Below, one piece after another: positions 23,666-31,772 of a stretch of 64,000 bases of DNA. The notes beneath the pieces were generated by a model. The model was not told the DNA's origin. It saw nothing but the letters and a program-made list of their open reading frames with translations, and made no database searches. This DNA comes from an uncultured Muribaculaceae bacterium (lineage in GTDB: Bacteria > Bacteroidota > Bacteroidia > Bacteroidales > Muribaculaceae): the NCBI GenBank assembly GCA_910578075.1, contig CAJTPK010000010.1, positions 36,671 through 100,670 on the forward strand. The letters run 5' to 3'. A program made the translations under genes and the position numbers. Position 1 is the first letter of the stretch; every line of letters begins with the position of its first letter.

Positions 23666-24274
23666 CTAAAAATGGGGGATTGTATATCCGAGGCATATAT
23701 TCGGTAGGGGTACGACTCCATCTATGGGGGAACATTTAAAATCACCCATCAGAACCGACAGTCCAATTTTCATGAAAAATCCGCTTCTACGTTGCAGCCG
23801 ATAACCTATACTTATAGTTCCCATTATATTTGGGCGGAAAACTGACCTCTGATAGCTTTCGCAGGAATAACCATATGAACCATTTCCTCTACCCCCTATA
23901 GACGTGCACCAACCATGTGATTCGTCACGGTTTATCAGGTATGTTGTAAATCCAAGTCCGACCTCAAATTTACTTGCTCTTTTCCCAAATATTGCATTTA
24001 TCTCAAATGGGATGCTCAGACCTTTGCTATCCACTTCTGTATAAGCCCCGATTCCACGTGGTCCATCGTCGCATGAGAGGTTTATAAATCCAATTCCAGC
24101 CGAATACCCAACGATACCACCAGACTTAAATCGTGAATCAATTCCAACTCCAAAACCAGTAGATGGACCTAAAATTTGACCATAGAAATTGTACCCATGC
24201 TCTTTTTGTCCATATACTGAATTTGACGTTATAATAAACAATAGTATAACGATTGCCTTGATAATCCTATCCAT
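23666..24274 (-). CDS. secreted protein, probable outer-membrane barrel, function unknown
   Basis: A 202-residue protein with a signal peptide (MDRIIKAIVILLFIITSN, cleavage near VYGQ). The body alternates short glycine-rich strands (ILGPSTGFGVGID, GLGFTTYLIN, MGTISIGYRLQ) and ends in an aromatic residue (PHF), consistent with a small beta-barrel. No family was recognised. ATG 24274 is chosen because it begins a clean signal peptide 10 bp after prfB. It is AT-richer than prfB and looks like an accessory gene at the operon end. Confidence 0.7.
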   Translation of the reverse strand: MDRIIKAIVILLFIITSNSVYGQKEHGYNFYGQILGPSTGFGVGIDSRFKSGGIVGYSAGIGFINLSCDDGPRGIGAYTEVDSKGLSIPFEINAIFGKRASKFEVGLGFTTYLINRDESHGWCTSIGGRGNGSYGYSCESYQRSVFRPNIMGTISIGYRLQRRSGFFMKIGLSVLMGDFKCSPIDGVVPLPNICLGYTIPHF

Positions 24275-24284
24275 AATTTGATGG

Positions 24285-25403
24285 TCAGTCGGTGGTGGTG
24301 GCGGCGAATTCCATGAGGTAGGCTTTGATGAAGTCATCGATTTCACCATCCATGACACCGTTGACGTCTGAGGTCTGGTAGTTGGTGCGGTGGTCTTTCA
24401 CGCGACGGTCGTCGAAGACGTAGCTGCGGATCTGACTACCCCACTCGATCTTCTTCTTGCCTGCCTCTACCTTGGCCTGCTCTTCCATGCGATGCTGCAA
24501 CTCTTTGTCATAAAGGATGGAGCGCAACTGTCGCAGGGCGTTCTCCTTGTTCTTCGGCTGGTCGCGGGTCTCGGTGTTCTCAATCAAGATCTCCTCTTCC
24601 TCGCCTGTATATGGATCCTTATACTGATAACGCAGACGCACTCCTGACTCCACCTTGTTGACGTTCTGTCCGCCGGCACCTCCTGAGCGGAAGGTATCCC
24701 ATGATATGCGGGCTGTCTCAACGTTCACCTCGATTGTATCGTCTACAAGCGGAGTGACAAACACAGAGGCGAAAGAGGTCATGCGCTTTCCTTGGGCATT
24801 ATACGGGCTTACGCGCACCAGACGGTGAACACCGTTCTCACTCTTGAGGAAGCCATAGGCATAATCACCCTCGATGTTGATGGTTACAGACTTGATACCC
24901 GCCTCATCGCCATCGAGAAGCTGCGCGATAGATGTCTTGTAGCCATGACGCTCTGCATAGCGGAGATAAAGGCGCATAAGCATCGATGCCCAGTCCTGGC
25001 TTTCGGTGCCACCGGCTCCGGAATTGATCTTCAGGACGACACCGAGCTTATCCTCCTCGCGGCGGAGCATATTGCGCAACTCGAGTTTCTCGATATCCTT
25101 TATCACAGCCTGATATTGCTCATCAATCTCCTCTTCGGTAACCAATCCCTCTTTTATGAAATCGAAAGCGAGACGCAACTCTTCCGTCTGCTTCTCAAGG
25201 GCGGTATAGGAATCGATCCAGAAATGCAGTTCCTTGATCTTGCGCATCTGTGCCTCAGCCTTGTCGCGGTCATCCCAGAAGTCGGCTACATGAGTACGCA
25301 ATTCCTCCTCCTCGACCTCAATTTTCTTGGTGTCGATATCAAGATAGCGTTTGAGAGCGGATGTACGCTCCTCTATTTCCTTAAGTTGTTCGAGTGTTAT
25401 CAT
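24285..25403 (-). CDS. prfB: peptide chain release factor 2, no programmed frameshift
   Basis: A 372-residue class I release factor for UGA/UAA stops. The peptidyl-hydrolase loop GGAGGQNVNKVES is near residue 245. The stop-recognition tripeptide position reads SPY in RLVRVSPYNAQGKRMTSF instead of the enterobacterial SPF. At the site where many bacteria carry an in-frame UGA and +1 shift, the sequence reads CGC TAT CTT GAT ATC, continuous in frame, so the autoregulatory frameshift is absent. The start overlaps the fadD-like stop by one base. Confidence 0.95.
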   Translation of the reverse strand: MITLEQLKEIEERTSALKRYLDIDTKKIEVEEEELRTHVADFWDDRDKAEAQMRKIKELHFWIDSYTALEKQTEELRLAFDFIKEGLVTEEEIDEQYQAVIKDIEKLELRNMLRREEDKLGVVLKINSGAGGTESQDWASMLMRLYLRYAERHGYKTSIAQLLDGDEAGIKSVTINIEGDYAYGFLKSENGVHRLVRVSPYNAQGKRMTSFASVFVTPLVDDTIEVNVETARISWDTFRSGGAGGQNVNKVESGVRLRYQYKDPYTGEEEEILIENTETRDQPKNKENALRQLRSILYDKELQHRMEEQAKVEAGKKKIEWGSQIRSYVFDDRRVKDHRTNYQTSDVNGVMDGEIDDFIKAYLMEFAATTTD

Positions 25404-27217
25404 CAGCTGTACATTTTTTCAATTTCACGGGCATAGCGCTTCGCCACTACCGGACGACGCACCTTCATTGTATTGGTTACCTCCCCGTTCATGATTGAGA
25501 AATGATGGGGAAGAAGGGTGATTTTCTTAATCTTCTCATATTCGGCGAGGTCTTTCTGAAGCGGGTTGATTTCCGACATCATAAACTCCACCGTGCGGGG
25601 ATCGGAGCATAACGCCACGCTGTCATCCGCAGGCACACCTGCTTTCTGCGCCCAGCGGCGCAACTGCGACAGGTTCGGCACCACAAGCGCTGTGACATAC
25701 TTACGCTGATCTCCGATCACAGCCACCTCGTCGATATATTTATTTTCCGCCAGACGACTCTCCATCATCTGCGGAGCAATATATTTTCCATTTGATGTCT
25801 TGAACAGGTCTTTCACACGCTCGGTAAGCACCAATGCTCCTGATTCGTTGAAATGTCCGGCATCACCCGTGCGGAAATAGCCGTCATCGGTGAAAGCAGC
25901 GGCATTTGCATCAGGATTGTTGTAATATCCCGGTGTTACAGTAGCAGCCTTCACCAATATCTCTCCGTTGGTGTCGATACGCACTTTCACGCCCGGCAAC
26001 GGTATGCCCACAGTACCGATCTCATACCCCGTATCGGGATAACAGCTCACTGTAGCGGTAGTCTCGCTCAGACCGTAACCTATGATTATGTCAATACCCA
26101 CAGAACGCATGAATTCACAGATTCTATCGCTCAGCGGCGCTCCGGCCGTAGGGAAGAAATTAGGATCAGGAATTCCGATGGCCTTTTTCAGCAGAGAGAA
26201 CACCTTCTTATCCCAGAACTGATATTCCTTCTCCACCAGCCATGGAGCCTTCTTTCCCAGACGTGCGTAATCGATGTTGCGTTTATGCCCCACTTTCAGA
26301 GCCCTCGCCACCATCATACGCTGCAACTTGCCCATTCCGGCAATCTTCTCCTTCACGCCTGCATATACTTTCTCCCAGAAGCGGGGCACACAACACATAA
26401 GATTCGGATGAACCTCATGAATCGTATCCTGAATCAGACGCGGATCATAATTCACAGCTATTGTCAATCCTCGGGTTATGCAGAAGAAGCACCATGCTTT
26501 CTCCAGAATATGCGACATCGGAAGAAAAGCCATCGACACGTCATCATCATCGATAGCGGTAAGAAGCTCCAGATGCATCTCCATAGCCGCGTCATAGTTG
26601 GAATGCGATATAACCACACCCTTAGGCTCACCGGTCGTGCCGGATGTGTAGATGAGTGTTGCCATATCCTCAGGAAGACCGCGCTCCGCACGTGCCTCCA
26701 CCTCCGCAATCACTTCCTCTGGTGCTGTCATGCCAAGGCGCACGAAATCATCCCAGCATATCGACACGGTGTCATCCTCAAAAAGATCGAGACCGTCATT
26801 CTTGAATATGACTATCTTCTTGATTTTATCAGGATTTGCCTTCCAATGATTGTAAGCAAGGGGATACTGATGCTTGTCTCCCACGAAAAGCACAGAAGCT
26901 CCTCCGTCGGATACTATGAAATCATATTGTCCCTGCGAGCTGCTCGAATAAATCGGGATACAGGCAAGGCGGTTTTTGAACGCACCGAGTTCGGTGATAA
27001 AAATTTGCGGAGTATTGGGAGAACAGATGGCAATCGTGTCCTTCTCAATCAACCCGAGCATTGCCAGGGCTTTGGCTGCGACTTCCACCTGGACTTCAAA
27101 TTCATCCCATGTGGTGGAGAGCCACTCTCCATCCTTCCGCCAGCAGAAGCGATAAGCCTCGCGTCCGCTCAGGCGGCGCGCATTAGCGGGAACTATTTCA
27201 ACAAGTTTATTTGCCAT
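25403..27217 (-). CDS. long-chain acyl-CoA synthetase (AMP-forming)
   Basis: A 604-residue ANL-superfamily enzyme that activates fatty acids to acyl-CoA through an acyl-adenylate. The nucleotide motif is TLIYTSGTTGEPKGVVISH, followed by MAFLPMSHILEKAW, GYGLSETTATVSCYPD and DGYFRTGDAG with the conserved aspartate; the C-terminal catalytic lysine region is TNTMKVRRP. ATG 27217 is chosen because the -7 element is at 27255-27248, so the longer upstream frame would start before transcription. It is followed by prfB with a 1-bp overlap. Confidence 0.93.
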   Translation of the reverse strand: MANKLVEIVPANARRLSGREAYRFCWRKDGEWLSTTWDEFEVQVEVAAKALAMLGLIEKDTIAICSPNTPQIFITELGAFKNRLACIPIYSSSSQGQYDFIVSDGGASVLFVGDKHQYPLAYNHWKANPDKIKKIVIFKNDGLDLFEDDTVSICWDDFVRLGMTAPEEVIAEVEARAERGLPEDMATLIYTSGTTGEPKGVVISHSNYDAAMEMHLELLTAIDDDDVSMAFLPMSHILEKAWCFFCITRGLTIAVNYDPRLIQDTIHEVHPNLMCCVPRFWEKVYAGVKEKIAGMGKLQRMMVARALKVGHKRNIDYARLGKKAPWLVEKEYQFWDKKVFSLLKKAIGIPDPNFFPTAGAPLSDRICEFMRSVGIDIIIGYGLSETTATVSCYPDTGYEIGTVGIPLPGVKVRIDTNGEILVKAATVTPGYYNNPDANAAAFTDDGYFRTGDAGHFNESGALVLTERVKDLFKTSNGKYIAPQMMESRLAENKYIDEVAVIGDQRKYVTALVVPNLSQLRRWAQKAGVPADDSVALCSDPRTVEFMMSEINPLQKDLAEYEKIKKITLLPHHFSIMNGEVTNTMKVRRPVVAKRYAREIEKMYS

Positions 27218-27247
27218 TATTTCCGGAAGAGAGGAGTTAATACACCG

Positions 27248-27278
27248 CAAAATTAACAAAATTCCCCCCAACTGCCAA
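27248..27278 (-). promoter_or_regulatory. promoter of the fadD-like gene
   Basis: On the minus strand TTGG (27278-27275), 19 bp, TAATTTTG (27255-27248). The -33 sits in the loop of the hairpin that ends the kduI transcript. Confidence 0.72.
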
Positions 27279-27294
27279 GTATGGAGGGAATTTT
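27258..27294 (-). terminator. terminator of the uronate operon after kduI
   Basis: On the minus strand AAAATTCCCTCC (27294-27283) pairs with GGGGGGAATTTT (27269-27258), 12 bp with one G-U pair and a 13-base loop. The A/T-rich ends make it a plausible intrinsic terminator. Confidence 0.75.
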
Positions 27295-27345
27295 AAGACC
27301 CAATCAGCCGCGTTTTGCGCGTCTGACAACATTATAAGCTATATA

Positions 27346-28266
27346 TTATTTCATCTCAGAGTAAGGGAAACGGTCCTGGTCTGTATAATCAAGATTCTCT
27401 CCACCCATACCCCAGATGAACATGTAGTTGCTTGTTCCGGCTGCGCAATGTATGCTCCATTCGGGAGAAATCACCGCCTGCTCCGGATTCATCCATATAA
27501 GACGGTTCTCTTTCGGCTCTCCCATCAGATGACATATACGATTGCCCTCGGGCACATTGAAATAGTAATAAGCCTCGACACGGCGGTCGTGGGTATGAGC
27601 CGGCATCGTGTTCCATACAGAGCCGGTGGCCAACTCTGTCAGACCCATCTGCAGCTCACAAGGACCCTCCTGAAGCACATTATTGACGATAAGCTGGTTG
27701 ATCACCCTCTGGTTACTCTCCGCTAAAGATCCCGCCTCAATGCGGTTGGCTTTGATGGTGCCTTTGCGTCCGTCTATGGAGATGAGCTGAGTCTTGTAAT
27801 GCTTGTGAGCGCGTGTGGAGTTGATATAGAACTTCGCGGGGTTGCTCGCATCCTTGCTGCGGAAAGTCACCTTCTTGTTACCTTGGCCTACATACAGCGC
27901 ATCCTTGAAAAGGAGCTCATAATCCTTGCCATCCACATTCACAATGCCGGGACCTCCGGTATTGATTACGCCCAACTCGCGACGTTCAAGAAAATACTGA
28001 GCCTTAAGAGGATCTATCGTCTCAAGTTCAAGAGTCTTCGACACTGGCATCACGCCTCCGAAGATCAGACGGTCATATTGAGTATAGGTAAGAAGGATCT
28101 TGTCAGCCTCCATCACTTTCGGCATCATGAAACGCTCGCGGAGAGTCTCGTTATCATAATGTCTCACATCCTCCGGATGACAGGCGCGAAGCACCTGATA
28201 ACTTGTCTGCGCACCAACAGGCAGACATGCGGCGAACATCACAGCCGCCAAAATCATTTTCTTCAT
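27346..28266 (-). CDS. kduI: KduI, 5-dehydro-4-deoxyuronate isomerase, with signal peptide
   Basis: A 306-residue cupin-fold isomerase that converts 5-keto-4-deoxyuronate (from unsaturated uronic-acid oligosaccharides) to 2,5-diketo-3-deoxygluconate. The four metal ligands are visible: two His and one Glu in MPAHTHDRRVEAYYYF and the last His in PEWSIHCAAG. The C-terminal IWGMGGENLDYTDQD is a family hallmark. Usual KduI is about 280 residues and cytoplasmic. This one has an added N-terminal signal peptide (MKKMILAAVMFAACLPVGAQ), so it should be periplasmic. It is the last gene of the uronate arm. Confidence 0.93.
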   Translation of the reverse strand: MKKMILAAVMFAACLPVGAQTSYQVLRACHPEDVRHYDNETLRERFMMPKVMEADKILLTYTQYDRLIFGGVMPVSKTLELETIDPLKAQYFLERRELGVINTGGPGIVNVDGKDYELLFKDALYVGQGNKKVTFRSKDASNPAKFYINSTRAHKHYKTQLISIDGRKGTIKANRIEAGSLAESNQRVINQLIVNNVLQEGPCELQMGLTELATGSVWNTMPAHTHDRRVEAYYYFNVPEGNRICHLMGEPKENRLIWMNPEQAVISPEWSIHCAAGTSNYMFIWGMGGENLDYTDQDRFPYSEMK

Positions 28267-28271
28267 ATCTT

Positions 28272-29693
28272 TTATTCCATTTTCTGTAATTTATCCGAAC
28301 CGGCGGCGATCATCGCCTTCTGGTTTCTCACGATCAGCACGCGGTTGAAAATCGCCATACCGAGGGCTATCACAACCAGTAGCCCCGCTCCTATCCATTT
28401 GAGATTGCATGAGCACTGATATATGATCCATGCCAGCGGACTTGAGGCGAAATCAAGCGAGCCTCCCTCAAATCCTGCGGGAATAGCCACCGCCGCATCC
28501 CCCGTGGCAGCAAACACATCATGAGCAGCCAGCGTGAACGCCGGCGCCATATTGGTCACCATATAGAGTCCTGCAACGATAACTATAAGACCAGCCACGA
28601 ATGTCTTCAGCACATTCCCCTTGGTGAAAGGGAGCATCAGCGGGAATAGATAGAACATTCCTGCAAGCGATGCAAGCGGAAGGAACTGATTTCCCGGGAG
28701 CACCACAGCAAGCAGCAATGTCACCGGAATCAGCAGGATCGAAGCCACCAGCGTAGCCGGATGTCCGATCACAATCGCCGGACTCATACCTATATTCAGA
28801 CCGTCTGCTCCCTTGAATTTACGGGCTATCAGCTGACGAGTGGCATCCGAAATCGGTTTAAGGCCCTCGATGAAAAGCACTGTGACACGCGGAATCAGCT
28901 CCATGACAGCACCCATCTTTATTCCGAGTCCAAGAATATAGGGAATCTTTGAAACGATCTCGCTCCAGCTGCGGCAGGTGAGGCAACCCAAGCCCACTCC
29001 GACAATCACACCGAGCAGAAGCGGTTCGCCAAGCACTCCGAACTTTTTCTTCATCCCTTCGGCATCAATCTCCAGACGGTTCATTCCGGGAATCCGGTCC
29101 ATCACCCAGTTCACTCCGATGGCAAAAGGCACAAAACCGGCGCAGAAGGGCTGCGGAATAGATATGCCATCCATCCCTTTATAGAAACCCTGGAACTTCT
29201 TCGCAGTCATGTCTGCAATCACAAGAGTTATGACATAGCATATTATAGCTGCGAAAAATCCCCATCCCAACGAATCGCTGGCAAAATACACCACCGCGCC
29301 GATGAAAGCGAAATGCCAGTAGTTCCATAAGTCGATATTCACAGTGCGGGTTGTCTTGGTCAGCAGCATGAGAAGGTTCACACCCAAACACACCGGAATT
29401 ACAAACGCTCCGACAGCAGTGTTATATGCCACCGAGGCGGCAGCCGGCCAACCCATGTCAAACACCTTCAGCTGAAGACCGTAGATATCCACCACAGTGT
29501 TCAGAGCCGGACCCAACGCAGATGTAAGCAATGCGGTGACGATCGAGAGTCCCACAAAACCGACACCCACCTTAAGACCCGCCTTAAGGGCATCGCCGAA
29601 TTTTATGCCGATACATAATCCCAGGACTGTAAAAATCACCGGCATCATCACGGCAGCCCCGAGACCGATTATATATTTAAATACTTCTTCCAT
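28272..29693 (-). CDS. galactitol-type PTS IIC permease, orphan
   Basis: A 473-residue polytopic inner-membrane protein of the PTS galactitol IIC family, with about 10-12 hydrophobic helices and the family stretches VKVFDMGWPAAA-like near 75-90, TKTTRTVNIDLWNYWHFAF and FIEGLKPISDATRQ. No IIA or IIB partner is present nearby, and Bacteroidales generally lack a complete sugar PTS, so it probably acts as a secondary transporter rather than a phosphotransfer permease. It lies 5 bp from kduI and 1 bp from the DUF4861 gene; import of uronate intermediates is the likely job (inference). Confidence 0.88.
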   Translation of the reverse strand: MEEVFKYIIGLGAAVMMPVIFTVLGLCIGIKFGDALKAGLKVGVGFVGLSIVTALLTSALGPALNTVVDIYGLQLKVFDMGWPAAASVAYNTAVGAFVIPVCLGVNLLMLLTKTTRTVNIDLWNYWHFAFIGAVVYFASDSLGWGFFAAIICYVITLVIADMTAKKFQGFYKGMDGISIPQPFCAGFVPFAIGVNWVMDRIPGMNRLEIDAEGMKKKFGVLGEPLLLGVIVGVGLGCLTCRSWSEIVSKIPYILGLGIKMGAVMELIPRVTVLFIEGLKPISDATRQLIARKFKGADGLNIGMSPAIVIGHPATLVASILLIPVTLLLAVVLPGNQFLPLASLAGMFYLFPLMLPFTKGNVLKTFVAGLIVIVAGLYMVTNMAPAFTLAAHDVFAATGDAAVAIPAGFEGGSLDFASSPLAWIIYQCSCNLKWIGAGLLVVIALGMAIFNRVLIVRNQKAMIAAGSDKLQKME

Positions 29694-29694
29694 A

Positions 29695-30861
29695 TCATTT
29701 CACTTTTACGCCATCAGTCACTTTCACGCGCATTGGATTCTTCACGCATTCACGTTTATGCCTCAGCACTTCCTTCCATTCATCCATCGTAGGCATACCA
29801 CCTTTGCTCCATCCGGCGCCCCAGTGATATACAAACTGACGGTTATTCACCACCTCCCCGCGGAGCACCACATGCCCCACAGCATCACCGGCAGGCTTAT
29901 CAAGCGGGAGATAGAGCGGCTTGGCATCCGACTCCGCCACTATTCCGGCAAAGATCACACCGTTTCCGGCATTCGCATCCTCTGTCAGATCGGCATAAGC
30001 CGCGAACCCATTTTCCGTGTCAAGCACATATGCGTCCGGATTCTGCTTATGAACCACCTGGCCGGCAACTACCGGACACTTGTCGGTCAAGCCGTAATAC
30101 GTCACCTCGGTACGGTTAAGCCAGTCGCCGGCATCGAGCGTGATAACACGCTCTTCCGCCACAGGGAGACCCTTCTCCGCTGTGTCGGCCGGATAAACCA
30201 GCCTGACCTGGAACCTCAACGGTCCTTGCTCAAGAATCTCATAATCGGAGAAACACCAAGGGTAAATGATCGATCCATCTGCATCGAGCAACGCCGCCGT
30301 GCCTCCGCCCAATGTCGGGCCTACGGCATAAACATCCATGCCGTTACCATGGTCGCGATGGAATGTCAACCCCTTGCGGTTGTTCATGATATATCGCTTC
30401 TCAAGCACAAGCTCTGGTACAGATTTTGTCCATAGATCATAACCGAACGTGCGGTCTCCGTTACGCTGCTGTCCGGGACCATAGGCGCGATAGGCGGCAC
30501 GGTCATTCTCCCACGTCATGTCATCGGCACGCTCACGGAAAAGTCTGCCGTAAACACGCGGCTCTACCACCGAAGGCATACCCGGTTCAGCAATATACAC
30601 CGCAGAGTCAAGGGGCGCGATCTTCACAGGAAAGATAATCTTCCCGTCATGGGTTTTCTGCCATGGAACCTCCTCCCCCGAAGCATCCCGCAAGATGAAA
30701 AACGGAGAGCCGAGACGCCGTTTCACAGAACTTTCGTCAACCTCCACCAATTCACCGTTGCGTTCTATATTGCCGGGATTATATACGCGGATTTCCGCGG
30801 TCTCAGCCGGCACCGTCAGGATGCAGGCTGAGATTGCGGAAAACAATAATGTTTTTCTCAT
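29695..30861 (-). CDS. DUF4861 secreted protein
   Basis: A 388-residue exported protein with a signal peptide (cleavage near TVPAETAE) and the DUF4861 body: an N-terminal beta-sandwich (VYNPGNIERNGELVEV), ADDMTWENDRAAYRAYGPG near 115-130, and GNGMDVYAVGPTLGGG near 170-185. DUF4861 proteins recur in polysaccharide utilisation loci, often with GH105 and pectin genes, and have a galactose-mutarotase-like fold. Catalytic activity is not established. It is packed between the PTS-like permease and the dehydrogenase with gaps of 1 and 11 bp. Confidence 0.85.
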   Translation of the reverse strand: MRKTLLFSAISACILTVPAETAEIRVYNPGNIERNGELVEVDESSVKRRLGSPFFILRDASGEEVPWQKTHDGKIIFPVKIAPLDSAVYIAEPGMPSVVEPRVYGRLFRERADDMTWENDRAAYRAYGPGQQRNGDRTFGYDLWTKSVPELVLEKRYIMNNRKGLTFHRDHGNGMDVYAVGPTLGGGTAALLDADGSIIYPWCFSDYEILEQGPLRFQVRLVYPADTAEKGLPVAEERVITLDAGDWLNRTEVTYYGLTDKCPVVAGQVVHKQNPDAYVLDTENGFAAYADLTEDANAGNGVIFAGIVAESDAKPLYLPLDKPAGDAVGHVVLRGEVVNNRQFVYHWGAGWSKGGMPTMDEWKEVLRHKRECVKNPMRVKVTDGVKVK

Positions 30862-30872
30862 CTCGCAAGCGG

Positions 30873-31670
30873 TTACTGCGGCTGTTTGCCGATATAGGCG
30901 AGGATACCGCCGTCTACGTAAAGTATATGACCGTTAACGAAATTCGAGGCGTCCGAAGCCAAGAACACAGCCGGCCCCATGAGATCCTCGGGTGTTCCCC
31001 ATCTTGCAGCCGGAGTCTTGGCGATGATAAACTGGTCGAACGGATGACGGCTGCCGTCAGGCTGGATCTCACGTAACGGAGCTGTCTGCGGAGTGGCGAT
31101 ATAACCCGGACCGATACCGTTACACTGGATGTTAGCCTCTCCGTATTCAGAACAGATATTACGGGTCAGCATCTTCAGACCGCCCTTTGCTGCGGCATAA
31201 GCTGAAACTGTCTCACGTCCCAGCTCGCTCATCATTGAGCATATATTGATAATTTTGCCATGACCTTTCTTTATCATGCCGGGAATCACAGCTTTCGAGC
31301 AGATGAACGGAGCCACGAGGTCAATATCCACCACGAGGCGGAAATCCTTCACCTCCATCTCTGTCATCGGAGTGCGGCGGATGATGCCTGCGTTGTTGAC
31401 AAGGATATCTACACCACCGTAGTTTTTCTCGATGTCAGCCACCATTGCCTTCACACCCTCTTCATCAGTCACATCGCAGAAATAGCCCTTTGCATCGATA
31501 CCAGCCTCTTTATAGTTGGCGGCACCCATCTCCATGGACTCATTGGTATTTGCGCAATAAACTATTTTGGCTCCTGCATTGTGAAATGCCTTTGCGATAG
31601 CGAACCCGATTCCATATACAGCACCGGTAACCAGTGCCACTTTCCCTTCAAGGGAGAACATATTTTCCAT
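30873..31670 (-). CDS. KduD-like short-chain dehydrogenase
   Basis: A 265-residue NAD(P)-dependent SDR of the gluconate 5-dehydrogenase / 2-deoxy-gluconate 3-dehydrogenase group. The cofactor motif is TGAVYGIG, then LVNNAGIIRR, and the active site is the Ser of SMMSEL with YAAAKGG. In a uronate pathway KduD reduces 2,5-diketo-3-deoxygluconate, the KduI product, to 2-keto-3-deoxygluconate; the shared operon supports this. Gluconate 5-dehydrogenase is the alternative. No signal peptide, so it is cytoplasmic, unlike the KduI here. Confidence 0.88.
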   Translation of the reverse strand: MENMFSLEGKVALVTGAVYGIGFAIAKAFHNAGAKIVYCANTNESMEMGAANYKEAGIDAKGYFCDVTDEEGVKAMVADIEKNYGGVDILVNNAGIIRRTPMTEMEVKDFRLVVDIDLVAPFICSKAVIPGMIKKGHGKIINICSMMSELGRETVSAYAAAKGGLKMLTRNICSEYGEANIQCNGIGPGYIATPQTAPLREIQPDGSRHPFDQFIIAKTPAARWGTPEDLMGPAVFLASDASNFVNGHILYVDGGILAYIGKQPQ

Positions 31671-31705
31671 AATAAATTTATTTAAATTCCTAAATCATAA
31701 CCCCC

Positions 31706-31768
31706 AACTCCTAACTCCTAATTCCTAATTCCTAATTCCTAACTCCTAACTCCTAACTCCTAACTCCT
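31706..31768 (-). repeat. heptanucleotide AGTTAGG/AATTAGG array, copy 2
   Basis: Nine full heptamers in the 102-bp gap between the GH105 stop and the dehydrogenase start: on the minus strand four AGTTAGG-type, three AATTAGG-type, then two AGTTAGG-type. The array starts 4 bp after the stop codon. Same motif, register and strand relation as the array at 19541-19581. Confidence 0.92.
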
Positions 31769-31772
31769 AACT

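Noticed and set aside
24285..25403. prfB as a frameshifted pseudogene
   Set aside because: The frame is continuous through the usual shift site and all functional motifs are present, so it is intact.
25853..27256. 467-codon plus-strand frame opposite the acyl-CoA synthetase
   Set aside because: It is fully antisense to a gene with clear family motifs and has no recognisable domain. It is a by-product of GC-rich codon use.
28272..29693. Functional phosphotransferase system
   Set aside because: Only the IIC membrane subunit is present. Without IIA/IIB no phosphotransfer can be claimed.
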